Origin: Eurosta solidaginis
Lineage: Eukaryota > Arthropoda > Insecta > Diptera > Tephritidae
Direction: 5' to 3'
NCBI RefSeq assembly: GCF_040869045.1
Contig: NC_090321.1
Coordinates: 29,757,426-29,821,425, forward strand
Length of the DNA stretch: 64,000 nucleotides
Part shown: in pieces, positions 29,060 through 39,689 of the stretch
Layout: every line of letters begins with the position of its first letter
How positions within the stretch are numbered: position 1 is the stretch's first letter
Notes under the pieces: generated by a model
Seen by the model: the letters and a program-made list of their open reading frames with translations, nothing else
Databases searched by the model: none
Told to the model about the DNA's origin: nothing
Made by a program: the position numbers and the translations under genes

Positions 29060-29724
29060 GGCTTATCGACACCCAATAGAGGTTGCAGTTATGTAAATGC
29101 TCTTCCCAATTGCGCGTTTGTGTTAATTTACGAGCCGCGTAGAATTCAAGTTTGGGAATCAGCGTCAACACTAGCAACAACATCAGCACTGAAATCCAGC
29201 GAACAATCAATCTTGCCAATAAATGCTACTTTGGACTAAGTAGGCAATTGAAAAGTAAAGTCCTCTCTCGGCGAACGAAAATCATACTCTACAAGTCACT
29301 TATCGTACCCGTCCTGCTATATTGGGCAGAAGCATGGACCATGACAACAGCAGATGAAGCGGCTTTGGGAGTGTTCGAGAGAAAAGTTCTTCGAAAGATT
29401 TATGGACCTCTACGTGTTGGCGATGGCGAGTGCCGAAGAAGATTTAATGATGAGCTATACGCAGACATCAACATAGTGCAGCGAATTAATACGCAGCGGC
29501 TGCGCTGGCTAGGCCATATTATGCGAATGAATGATGATGTTCCGGCCAAGAAAGTGTTTCTATCGGAACCCGCCTATGGAAGCAGAGGTAGAAGGCGGCC
29601 CCCACTCCGTTGGAAGGACCAGGTGGAAAACGATTTAAACTCACTTGGTGTGACCAATTGGCGCCGGTTGGCGGAGCGAAGGAGCGACTGCCGCGCCTTG
29701 TTGGACGGTCATAACCGTAAGTAA
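29060..29724 (+). pseudogene. RTE-like LINE, ORF C-terminus
   Basis: The frame at 29152-29724 reads GISVNTSNNISTEIQRTINL, KCYFGLSRQLKSKVLS, LYKSLIVPVLLYWAEAWTM, FERKVLRKIYGPLR, QRLRWLGHIMRMN and RRRPPLRWKDQVENDLNSLG, ending in a stop after HNRK. This is the RT thumb and C-terminal region ('LY.SLI.PVLLYGAE.W ... RLRWLGH..RM ... GRPR.RW.D.V..DL') of RTE-like LINEs, which often generates predicted 'craniofacial development protein 2-like' models. The last ~190 codons are uninterrupted, but endonuclease and catalytic RT are absent, so it is a truncated insertion. A decayed relative lies at 52640-53040 on the other strand. Confidence 0.85.
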
Positions 29725-29729
29725 GAAAG

Positions 29730-30190
29730 TAGTATTCAAGTTGAGATTTCTAATATGAGTCAAGTTATCTCTAGGTCATAATAGCGCCTGGCGGAATTTC
29801 TTTAGAGACTAGTTTAATTAATTTTTGAACATATATCAGGTGAGCTAGAATCATAGCGCTGAGCCTGATGATACTGCAACACAATGGAAATCAGTGTATA
29901 GATCCTAGTGTCCAATTCTGTGTGGGTATATTCGGATTCTGATTCTACAGAAGTCGCAGTGTATCCTTCGACATGATCGCGCATGGTATCTATACTTTAA
30001 CTTTTGCTACCGTGGAGTTTTGCGCTTTATGCACCATATCAAACAGCGCGGTGGTTCCTTGCTTTTGGAGGTTTGGAGCCACTTCCTCCAGGCAACGCAA
30101 GCTGACGATGTTGTCGCACGCTATCAGCTTCACACCATGGAACATGCTGAGTACAGCCTAAGGATCGGGATCCTTTGTAAATAATGCAAA
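29730..30190 (-). pseudogene. LOA/R1-like LINE ORF1 relic, unoccupied paralogue of the BEL target
   Basis: Minus strand near 30135-30000 reads HGVKLIACDNIVSLRCLEEV then APNLQKQGTTALFDMVHKAQ, recalling the K.IACD..S block of the DUF4780-like domain at 2500-2985. The plus-strand sequence GCGCATGGTATCTATACTTT (29979-29998) corresponds to the point where BEL inserted in the paralogue (GCGCATG GTATC / GTATC AATACTTT). Confidence 0.6.
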
Positions 30191-30344
30191 ATCTATTCAA
30201 ATAGTTTTTTTCCCTTTTTGTACCTTTCATGAAAATTCAATGGTATATTAAGTTCGGTCTGGTTATCGGAAATTGAGTGTTCTTAAAGGAGAAAAGAAAA
30301 ATAAACAAATAAGCATACGGAAATGATCAGGATGACGAACTGTT

Positions 30345-30700
30345 GTCTTGTCAATTGTGATGGTAGCGTGCTCCGCCTATCACACCGTACGCCCTGGGTT
30401 CAACTCCCGGGCAAAGCAACATCAAAATTTTAGAAATAAGGTTTTTCAATTAGAAGAAATTTTTTCTAAGCGGGGTCGCCCCTCGGCAGTGACTGGCAAG
30501 CGCTCCAAGTGTATTTCTGCCATGAAAAGCTCTCAGTGAAAACTCATCTGCCTTGCAGATGCCGTTCGGAGTCGGCATAAAACATGTAGGTCCCGTCCGG
30601 CCAATTTGAAGGGAAAATCAAGAGGAGCACGACGCAAATTGGAAGAGTAGCTCGGCCTTAGATCTCTTCGGAGGTTATAGCGCCTTACATTTATTTATTT
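30345..30700 (+). mobile_element. tRNA-derived SINE, plus-strand copy
   Basis: Internal Pol III promoter boxes: A box-like TGGTAGCGTGCTCCGCC (30361) and B box GGGTTCAACTCCCGGG (~30399-30414). Body landmarks: GCGGGGTCGCCCCTCGGCAG, GATGCCGTTCGGAGTCGGCA, CCGGCCAATTTGAAGGGAAA, GAAGAGTAGCTCGGCC, CTCTTCGGAGGTTATAGCGC. Tail: ATTTATTTATTTATT. Another copy is at 60013-60361 (minus) and fragments lie at 1208-1272 and 52363-52465. The first bases of the full family head (GGCAGCCGCCG) are missing here. Confidence 0.9.
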
Positions 30701-31190
30701 ATTCAAATTAAGATAGCGCGTACATTTAAGTGTCCGATTAGACATTTGTCGGAACCGACCGCATCGAACCCCCATGACATATATCTCCCATACAAGCGAT
30801 TTTTCAGAAAAAGGATTTTCGCCAATTGTTTCTCGTTTTAACAATGTGGCAAGCATTGTTGTCTGAAAAAATCGCCAACAAGGTCGGTCACTGGTCCGCT
30901 TCCAGGAAAGAAGAGTTTCTCAAATAATAACCTGGTCAAGGAAATGCCCTCGTACCAAATTACAAGGAAATCACACCATAAGTTAATTTTGCCTAGAATA
31001 AGATAAGAAAGAAAACGGAGGAATGATAGCGGAGGCAGGAAAAGAGATGCCCTTACTTAGCTGGGAACTTTAAGAGGATAATAGTTTGATATTCATTAGT
31101 GTTTCCAAATGCTTTCAGTTACCACTCACAAGAAAAATCTGATGAAATAATAAAAAGTGTGACCCGAAAAGTCATCCACATCAACCGGAG
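30700..31190. other. Unassigned DNA
   Basis: Nothing recognised on either strand. Confidence 0.4.
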
Positions 31191-31195
31191 TAAGT

Positions 31196-31570
31196 TCCTA
31201 TATACAGACTAACTTGTAGTTTTTCAATTACTTTCGCAATTCCTTTGAGGAATGGAATGGGAAGTTCGGAAGTACTTTTTCCATTACTTGTAATGTAATT
31301 GAAAAAAATTTCGTTTACATATCCCATTCCTTTCGAAAGTACTGTGAAAGAAATTACAATTGCGCAAACTATTTTTTTTTTTTTTTCAATTACAAAAAAA
31401 ATTTTTTTGTACTCAAAAAAACGAAATTACTTTTTGTATTTTTTTTTTTTTTTTTTGAGGAATTGAAATGTAATCAATTCCTTTGCTGTGGAGGGAAGGA
31501 ATTGAATACTTTTTCCGATTACTGAGAAATGTAATGGGTAATATAATGGAATTGAATTTACTCAGCTCTG
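31196..31570 (-). mobile_element. MITE-like dispersed repeat, copy 2
   Basis: Inverted relative of 26069-26420. Ends read CAGACTAACTTGTAG on the left and CTCAGCTCTG on the right, so on the minus strand it starts CAGAGCTGAG. Shared internal words: AATGTAATCAATTCCTTTGC, ATTCCTTTCGAAAGTAC. Longer poly(T)/poly(A) runs than copy 1. The flanks are both TATATA-rich, which hides any duplication. Confidence 0.75.
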
Positions 31571-31574
31571 TATA

Positions 31575-31985
31575 TATGAAGCATAACTCAATTAGGAAAA
31601 AATTTTACAGTATCAAGACATGGCTTTGTCAACGAGTCTATTCGTCAGCGATTATCGTAACAGCGCGGGCCTAAATCCAGCTTCGGGGAGTAAAAGCTTT
31701 GAAGGTCTCAACGAAGCAGATGCCCCTCTTTTCTGTCCCGATTTCTCAATATTTCAATTTTTCCAAAAATGTAATAAATTAAAATAAAAAATCGCTATTG
31801 TGCTTCTAAAAATGGGCGAGATAGCAAATAAGTGGAAATAGATGCAATTACCGTAATATCGAAAGTACCAGACCATTGTGACCTCTGTTAATATAATTCA
31901 ACATGCATCAAATGCTGACAGATTTATTTATATTCTAATGCTGCTGTTACAGAAAATGTTTGCTCACGCATAAGTGTAGTCTTTG
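31575..31985. other. Unassigned DNA
   Basis: Short frames only, nothing recognised. Confidence 0.4.
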
Positions 31986-31989
31986 GAGG

Positions 31990-32190
31990 CGACGAGTTAT
32001 CGCTTATTTATAGAAAATTTATAAATTTCTTGCAAAAAGTTATCGAATTGCTTTCGAAAAATTATCAAAAAGTTATCGAAAAGTTATCGACTTGTTATCA
32101 GAGTATTGCCAAATTGTAAGCGGTGTGTTATCAATTTGTTATCGACAAGTTATCGATTTCTAGTTGGGTTTTATCTAAAAGTTAACGATT
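31990..32190. repeat. Degenerate TTATCGA array
   Basis: GTTATCGAA/GTTATCGAC/GTTATCAGA-like units recur every 10-11 or 21-22 bp from about 31995 to 32175 (AAAAAGTTATCGAAAAGTTA, ATTTGTTATCGACAAGTTAT). The same motif is scattered at 13060-13090, 14525-14590, 59290-59330, 60370-60560 and 61310-61350. Confidence 0.8.
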
Positions 32191-32194
32191 TGTT

Positions 32195-33820
32195 CTTGCC
32201 GTACGATACGAAAATGTAGTTGCCTACCTCATTAGCATGACAGAAAAACTGCAAGGGCAGGAGAAAATTTCTACATTGTGAGGGACAACGGCATTTGTGA
32301 ATGGATGTCCCTTTTTTTTGGCTATGGTTCAATCTGGAGGCTAAAAAAAAAAACAAATTTCGGTGGAGTCCTCACTCTCTTTTTGAATATTGTCGACAAA
32401 ATAAAAACGAGATTTTAATGAGACCGCCACTGTATGAGCGTAGAAACACTGCTGCTTATGTGATAGTATTAGTTTGAAAGTATGAATTTCGAATTACTAA
32501 ACTAAAGCACATTAGTAAATAGTGAGCTACATACACAAATGGCGATACATACATACTTAATACATATCGACAAAGCATATTAAAATGAATCCTCACACTT
32601 ACCGTGTGCCACATCAATGAAATTGACAGCAAACAAACGACATACCAGCAAACTGACAATTGTGGCAACAAATTCAACAATGACAAAACCCATAACAGCA
32701 AAAACACGAACAACAATACTATGCATTTGAAGTGGTAGTAAAGTAGTGCTTGAAGTGAAACAATAAATGCAAATCGAGTGTTGTAAAAGTGCAAATAAAT
32801 ATGAATATGGCAAGATAGTGCAGACAAACAGATAGACTGGTGGAAAACTAATGAAAAGAAAAAGAAAAACGAGTGAATACAATAGTTAAATGCATTGTGG
32901 CATGCAACAGAGAAGTAGAAACTTTAGAAAATGCCTCAAGGCGCCTAAAACTATGCGCACTACACTATTTGTTTATTTGTTTTTATACATTTTATGTGTA
33001 AGTATGTGTGTGTGTGCAAATGTGTGCGTATGCGTGTAGTTGTAGGTGGCTTATTGCTTACGCTAAATTTCCTCGAGACAACAAACAAGACAAACTACAT
33101 AGCTGAACACACATACACACTCACGCACACAAATACAAATCTAATAAAACACATTGCAAAATTTGAAAACAACAAAACAAATGATATACTTAAACAGGAT
33201 GATAATATTGAGAGGATATGAACACTAACTGTCTGACTTTATTTTAAACTGCATTTAGTTGATGTAAATGAAATTACACAAATACATTGAAAATGTGTGC
33301 TTGACAGTGTATGCCTCTGCATTGGGTATGCGATGTTCGGAGAAAGTGTCAATATAGTAAAGTGCTATTAAATATATAACCGTTTTATTTGTAAAGCACA
33401 CTGCCATTTGCCGGCATTTTCAAATTCATGGTTTATAGAATATATTTACGTCAGGCGCAGAAATTTTGGACGCTATGACAGCACGTCAGAAATAGAACTC
33501 TTAGATCACCATTGCAACTAGCTCGATATCGAGCAGAACAATGAAACCATAGGATACCCTAGCATACTAAATAAACTCAGTTTTCTTCCTGATAGCATGG
33601 ACCGCAGTGCGAACACAATAGTTGTTTAAAGCAGTTTTATTGTAAACACTGAAAACCTTTACAGTGGGGATGATTGGGGCAGTGGGGGCCTAGCTGTTGA
33701 TATATACCGACAGTTCCAACCTAAACCATAGAGCTGGAGGTGGAGTCTAGTCAAGAGACCTAGACCTCCAACTCTATCTCAGACCACTCACACAACAGTA
33801 TCACATCGGAAACGAAATGT
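32195..33820. other. Unassigned AT-rich DNA with short microsatellites and one hairpin
   Basis: TG-rich (33000-33040) and CA-rich (33105-33140) simple repeats. At 33727-33777 ATAGAGCTGGAGGT pairs with ACCTCCAACTCTAT around a short loop. The minus-strand hydrophobic frames at 32456-32882 come from AT/CA-rich sequence and show no family motif. Confidence 0.5.
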
Positions 33821-34150
33821 TGTTGTTGTTGTAGCAGTGCTTCGCCCCATCCAATAGTTGCGATCAATTGTCATAAATATCCTCTAACGGAAGTCTAAGG
33901 AAACCTGCGGTTTCACGGGGGTGAACCATAATGAGAGACATTGGTTCCACAACACGGTTGAAGAGATGGTTGGTGTCATGTGGGGACACATTACAAACAG
34001 GACATACATTTTGTATGTCGGAGTGGGTTGATTCTGGATAGGTAAGAGTTTAACCTGTTACAGTATCCAGATCGAAGTTGAGCTAGAGTGACGCGCGTTT
34101 TGGGTATTTTGCTTTAAGTACTGTAAGAGTTCCGACGCCTATTTATGGAT
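33820..34150 (-). pseudogene. Jockey-clade LINE ORF2 C-terminus with (CAA)n tail
   Basis: Minus-strand KIPKTRVTLAQLRSGYCNRL then NSYLSRINP, and after a one-base shift DIQNVCPVCNVSPHDTNHLF, then VEPMS and RETAGFLRLPLEDIYDN followed by a stop. 'LAQLRSG.C..L.SYL.RI....C..C....H...HLF.C' is the conserved end of Jockey-type ORF2, including the Cys/His cluster. A short 3' UTR and (CAA)n tail (plus-strand TGTTGTTGTTGTTGTAGC, 33820-33837) mark the real 3' end. Single frameshift; a truncated insertion. Confidence 0.85.
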
Positions 34151-34189
34151 TTCACTGAGGACCTTTTTCAAAAACGAAATCTTTACTTT

Positions 34190-34600
34190 GAGTGACAGCC
34201 CAACTGCTATCAAATCTCTTGGCTTTTACTCGTTCAATTCTGAACTAACACTAAACTGTCGCAGATATATATGCAAGAGGTGGCACAACTGGACCCTTTG
34301 CACCTCACATGGGTCCCGGGGTACAGAGACATCGAGGTAAACTTCATTGCGGACGAACTCGCCGGACAGGGTATGACCAGGCAGTTTATTCTTGAGCAAG
34401 AGCGTACCAGTATTCTCCTTTCCTTATATATGCAAGCTAATGCTAATAGCGCATATCCCCCGTCAAGCCGACAAAAGCTGGCTTCAAACAACGCGTTGTC
34501 GGACATCGAAGGAAACTTAGCCAAAATGGGATCACAAAAGATTCCGTCACGTTCACACCCTAAGTAGGGTTAACATTACCACACCAACTGGGCACTGTTT
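34190..34600 (+). pseudogene. LINE RNase H relic, paralogue of 60560-61010
   Basis: Plus strand: SLGFYSFNSELTLNCRRY in one frame, then MQEVAQLDPLHLTWVPGYRD followed by IEVNFIADELAGQG in another, ending near SDIEGNLAKMGSQ. These are the third and fourth RNase H motif regions (SDS..A.KSL..Y, WVPGH..I.GN..ADELA). The same gene family appears at 60560-61010 with aligned landmarks ACTCGTTCAATT, GGACATCGAAGGAAACTTAG and CCGTCACGTT. Confidence 0.75.
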
Positions 34601-35635
34601 TATAGGTAGTTATACACACAAATTTGGAGCACCTTATCGTTGTTGCTGCAGTAGTTGTAAAAAGAACGAAGAGGAATATTGCACTATGCCTATAAGTAAG
34701 ATGATAAGAGCTCAAATAAGGCTCAAGTTTAAGTTGCCTGATCACTGGCGTCTTCCAAGCGTAAGCTGCCGCTAAAAAGGATGCGGTGAATGGGATGTTG
34801 TCCAGTGCTACTACGGTTAAAATATTTAACACCTACTCTGATAGCAAGCAGCTTTCAAAGCAATATGGATCATAGCAATATCCTTGGAAATTGTCGCTCA
34901 GATCTCCAAGCGTGCATGGGTACAACTGAACGGAATTTAGATGGCTGTAGGAAATACTGATTAAATGTGGTGTGCTCTTCTGTATATATGGGCAAACTCT
35001 AGGGGCACTACCTCTTGCAGGGTTGCGAGAGCCTTCTGGTGGGAAGTGAATAGCAGGCGATCTGCTTAAATAGTTGTGTTCATCTTGGGCTTGACTATCA
35101 ATTTATCACGTCAAAAGAGCAACTATACAATGGTAGTCCATGCGATACGTCTAGGTATACCGAAAACTCACTACAGCTACAGCTGCATGAAGTTGATGCT
35201 GATGAATCAACGAGACACTCCATGACTGATTGTTCAGATTTTATCAGAACTCGAGGAAAGCATTTCGATATCGGCTCACTAGGATCTCCGATGGTTTTAT
35301 CCAATGTCAAGATAGGTTATATTCGAAACTTTTTCATTTCCACGCAAGAATTATTTAAGCACCTAGAGCTTACATCGCCGTCTGTGCTTTTAATGGATGT
35401 GCGTGTAGTATAACAACGGTCCTTCATGTTGTTCAAAATAGCTTCTGATGCTTGACTTGCTACCACTCAACCTTACCTAAGGAAAGGATCAATTTTATTA
35501 AGCGTTATTAAGCTTTTTAATGCCTATGATACGAATAGGTATCGAATACTTTCCCTCCATACTTTTTCGGTATCTTTGACTTCGTGCTCCTTTTAAATGA
35601 GTACATGTACTGAGTATAAGGAGGTATCTGCCCAG
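34600..35635. other. Unassigned DNA, possibly old LINE sequence
   Basis: No clear motif. A second relic may continue here after the RNase H piece, but frames are too broken to assign. Confidence 0.35.
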
Positions 35636-35639
35636 AGCC

Positions 35640-36400
35640 AAGATATCAATACCTCTGGGAGCATACACGAACATTTTTCAAGCGGAAGTAATCGCCCTAA
35701 ATCAGTGCGCTGACCTGAACCTTCAGCGCGAATACTCCAATGAAACAATTGCCATACTCAGTGACAGTTAAGCCGCCCTCAAGGCGAGCTCGGCGTTCGA
35801 AATAAAATCAGCACTTGTCCTTGAGTGCATTGAAAAGCTAAGAGCACACGACGAGCTACTGTTGGCATGGGTTCCTGACCACAGGGGAGTTGAGGGTAAT
35901 GAGCGGGCGAGCAGCCTGGCCAGAGAGGCAGCACGACATCGCCCATCGGTCCCGAGCCGTTCCTGCCAGGAGATCCGCAGTAATTTAGGGAGCATTTATT
36001 AGTAGAAGAGAGGGAAAAGAGGGAAGAACACTGGTGCAATATGCCAGGCCTGAGACAATTTAAGTTACTATTAGGGAGTTACATCACAACTCGATATAGG
36101 GCATAAATAGGCCTCTCGAAAGATAACCTAAGAATGCTAACAGCTATTACTACAGGACATTGTAGACTGAACAGCCACATGCAGAAGCTGGGCATACTAT
36201 CGAACAACACATGCCGATTTCGTGATCGATCAACGGAGACGGCGGATTATATCCTCCTAGAATGTGACGGAATCTCAATACGCAGCGCTAAGTTTATGGG
36301 CTCACCATGGCCGGAGCATTCTCACATTAAATCCCTCAAGGCAGGTGAACTACTAGGGGTCATCAGAGATGCCGGCGTGGATGAGGTGCTGTGAAGAAGA
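35640..36400 (+). pseudogene. LINE RNase H and C-terminal Cys/His region
   Basis: Plus-strand ISIPLGAYTNIFQAEVIALN, then ILSDS, a stop, AALKASSAFE, LLLAWVPDHRGVEGNERASS LAREAAR: RNase H with E (QAEV) and D (SDS) visible and an in-frame TAA inside the DSQAA motif. After ~100 bp of broken frame, 36134-36394 gives MLTAITTGHCRLNSHMQKLG, CRFRDRSTETADYILLEC and GELLGVIRDAGV, the C-terminal Cys/His domain also seen at 11540-11923; the second cysteine of the cluster reads R. The ending (...AGV, stop) looks like a true ORF2 end. Confidence 0.8.
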
Positions 36401-36832
36401 AGAGGACACAATAGACCAATGGTCGCAGTGCGATCCTCAATTAAGTATCTATCTATCTATAAGGTGGTATCTTAACAGCACTTACCGTGAGTGCCTCAGA
36501 GGTATTTAGCGATCACCGGCCTTTGGCAGTTCAACCGCTTTTTCAATGACGTCAGTGTTGCTATGACCAAGCTTTGGTAGTTCCTTTTTTATTAGTCAAC
36601 AAAAAATATTTTAAGAAACCAATTAACAAAGTTGAAATTCCTGTATCAAATAAAAACTAAATTTTCACGTAAAATCTATGAAACATTTTCGCATTAAATG
36701 TCGCAATTGTCCTTTCTGTGCATTTTCCCCTTTTAAACTTTTCAAAGTTGTTTATGTAGTTAAAAGTTAAGCTTAAGTTGGTGCTGGTCGAAAAAAAGAA
36801 ATTTGCTTTAACATAGAGACACATCTGCACAT
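36400..36832. other. LINE 3' UTR remnant and unassigned DNA
   Basis: A short CTATCTATCTAT run (36448-36460) 50 bp after the ORF2 end may be the LINE's 3' tail. The rest is unassigned AT-rich DNA. Confidence 0.4.
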
Positions 36833-38766
36833 TAGAGATATACGCCGCCGATAGACGCCGCCGCCGATGCCTATTTGGGTTGTTTTTCGCACGCCGCCGC
36901 CGAATGTCAAAAATATCGGCGCGGCGGCGGCGGCGTCCGGCGCTTTACTATATTTTCTAATCCTTTCAGAGCGTTTAGGCCATTTATTGTTCATGTCAAA
37001 AATGTGTCGGATATGGTCGAAAATGGTATCAAGGGATGCGCATCACCAGTTATAAGAAACTAATTGCGAAATTTGACTCTTTCTAACTGTTCAAAATTTA
37101 TTTAAAAAAACAAGCGTTTTCGATGTCAGCTTAACACCGCCTTTGCATCACCCAATTCACCAAGTTATTAAAACAAAACACCAAAAGAAAAGTTATATAA
37201 ATAATTTATATGCTCACTTTGCATATTTTTTTCAAAAAATTAATAATGAACAATGAATTCAAATAAAATGACGTAAGTCGAACATGTTTTCAAATTGTTC
37301 TCAAGTTGTTAAAAAAGCAAATTACACAAAAAAGGTGCCGATTTTTTAAAGAATTTTATATTGCGGTTGGCTGAAAGAATAAGCTAAATCAGTGAGGCAA
37401 AATCCCTATCCAAAACTAGTCCCTTGGAGCGAATCACATTGATTATAGCCTATCAACCAAGTTTAAATATGACCCACACGTTACGGCTCCTTTTACAAAT
37501 GTGAATACGTAGGCACATACATATATTTACCAGGTGAGGCTTTGTTCTTTGCAAGAACACTCAAAGGAGTGAAACAAAAGCTTTCCCAAGACAGTCGAAC
37601 TAATGCCCTAACGTAGTGAACAGTCGAAATAGTCTGAAAACTGAAGCTACGCGGTCATACATAATGAGGTCTTATATCATAAGGCCGGAAAACAGTAGTT
37701 AACATCTTTCAACTTAAAATCGGTCGACTTTCATTCTTAAATATCGTTTTGATTTAACGAAGGGTATTGAAATCAATGTTGTGAACACAAACGTCTGCAA
37801 ACTTTGATCTACGTTTTAAAAATGTTATCCAGAGTCCTTGTAAAATTTTAATTATGTAGATGCGCCAAGGATTATACGATTTTCACCCATGAGTTACGCA
37901 ATGACATCCACTTAGACTGTTTATGATTTGGAGGGCGGCATCCATGGCCGAATAGTCTCTCCCTAACGTTTCAAGGTGTTTCTCTGGTATAGCTAGGCAG
38001 CATAGCCGAACAAAAAAACATCCGTTACAAAGTGTTCGGAGCTACACCTAGAGCTTCTAGGAAAGTGACGTTGACGAAGGTATGAGTTCGAAGTTGCAGT
38101 TCTATAGCATCTGTGCTGGTATATTGTATAAGGGCCAGGATGCGTGGTAGCGACTGGTGGTCGGGATTGCCACTGTTCGCACATCGGGAATTGTAGCTCT
38201 TAAAAACAGCCGAAAAAACTGGTGGCCCGCTGTGCCACGAGAGTCATGAGTATTAATAGACCATTAATAGCAACCGTAAGTCGCCTTTGTGCGTGACCGC
38301 CAAGGAGCCACAAATGATTTAAAGAAATTGTGTTTGCGACGATTATTAGGAGTTAACCCCAGGAGAAACTACGCTTTTGCACCAGATATACAGACAAAAG
38401 TTTGACCATTTTATGTATCTCTATTTCTGTTCAGCATACGCAGCAGTGCCAATTCCAAAGACCGGGGTAAGGTTCGAAGCCTCTCTGGAGTAAGTGAACG
38501 AGGGACAATCCCTCCGCAAAGAGCTCCTCCTGAAAATTTTTTAACGATCTGCGAGATTTTGTGGCAAAAACCCAGGATCTTTCCGAAATGGCCAAAACGT
38601 CGATTTCCTTAAATACATACAAACAAAACCTTTCCTAAATATTATTTTTTTAAATAGAAAAATCAAAAAAAGTAAGAACACCGGCGTACGTTAGCGCGCC
38701 GCCGCCGCCGGTATATAATAGGGCGTACGCCGCCGTCGCCGATAAAGTGATCGGCGTAAACCTCTA
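36833..38766. mobile_element. hAT-like non-autonomous element with CGCCGC-rich ends
   Basis: Left end TAGAGATATACGCCGCCGAT and right end (reverse complement) TAGAGGTTTACGCCGATCAC match as short terminal inverted repeats starting TAGAG, as in many hAT elements. Flanking 8-mers CTGCACAT (36825-36832) and CTCCACAT (38767-38774) agree at 7 of 8 positions, the size of a hAT duplication. Just inside both ends are GC-rich CGCCGCCGCCG/GGCGGCGGCGG clusters (36843-36945 and 38693-38745), in strong contrast to the AT-rich interior. No transposase motif seen; presumed non-autonomous. Confidence 0.8.
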
Positions 38767-38769
38767 CTC

Positions 38770-39685
38770 CACATACCCACAAATGTTGCGCAGACACTCA
38801 CCTACAGCTTACAGCTAAATCCACCGCAGGCAGTCGACACTCGACAATGCTTTGCTTTTTGAGTTTACGTCATGTAAAACTAAAATATAACGGTATCTAT
38901 CTGTTCATTACTGGCGATGGCGTACGTCTGCCATTTTTGTTGCACATTTCGGCTGGGATCAGTTGCAAAAATGCATTTAATTTAGCAAAAAGTTTTTTTT
39001 ACTCGCAAAACTTCTTTTTGTTGTATGCGCAAATATATTTGTTTATTTGTTTGTTTGCAACTATGTTTGTTGGCTTTTGTAATTTTTACTAAACAAATAA
39101 CAGATGCAAAGTACTACGTAAATAAAGTTAGGGTAGACATAGGGTGCTGCAAATGATATAAATCACAAGTGAATGAATGTGCTTTCAAATGTGCTTTTTG
39201 AAGGTTTGATGGTTGGAGGTGTATATATATAGAGGAACTGCGGCAATTATGGTACAACATTTAGTTTCGTTAAAACTGAAGCAAGCGCTTCACACGGCAG
39301 CCGGTTCTATGTAGCGGAGCGTTTCAGGATTTTTTTTTTTTGACCAAGGGCTATCATTTCAGTATAACATCATTTAATTTTTTGCGTCTCTTCCACAAAT
39401 TGTCATCCTCGGAGCAGCTTCTTGCAGCTGGACTGCACCATACCATCCTGCTTCGGTAAGGCATTGAACGCACAGACCTAGGATATAGCTCTGCTGCATA
39501 TGCCCCAAAAGGAATCTACCTCAGACAATCATATCTTGTCAAATAAGCAACTATGGTTGCATCATTCGGGATGTTCTTCTGCATTAGACGACCTCAAAAT
39601 GTCTACAAAACTTTTTTGGCTTCCTGTTGCTCGCGTACAAGGACGTCCTGCGGTTCACGCTTAGGCGTACCTCCACCATCTTCTA
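38770..39685. other. Unassigned DNA
   Basis: AT-rich to about 39120, then mixed. Nothing firm. 39400-39690 may be the left continuation of the LINE relic to the right. Confidence 0.35.
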
Positions 39686-39689
39686 GCAG

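Noticed and set aside
30345..30420. Plus-strand tRNA-like sequence with good A and B boxes
   Set aside because: It is the head of a dispersed SINE with body and tail, not a tRNA gene; no full cloverleaf.
32456..32882. Minus-strand hydrophobic frames of 100-123 codons
   Set aside because: AT- and CA-rich sequence with no conserved motif and two overlapping frames equally open; treated as chance.
36867..37063. Alanine/glycine-rich frames at the left end of the hAT-like element
   Set aside because: Produced by CGCCGC/GGCGGC subterminal DNA; two plus-strand frames and one minus-strand frame are open together.
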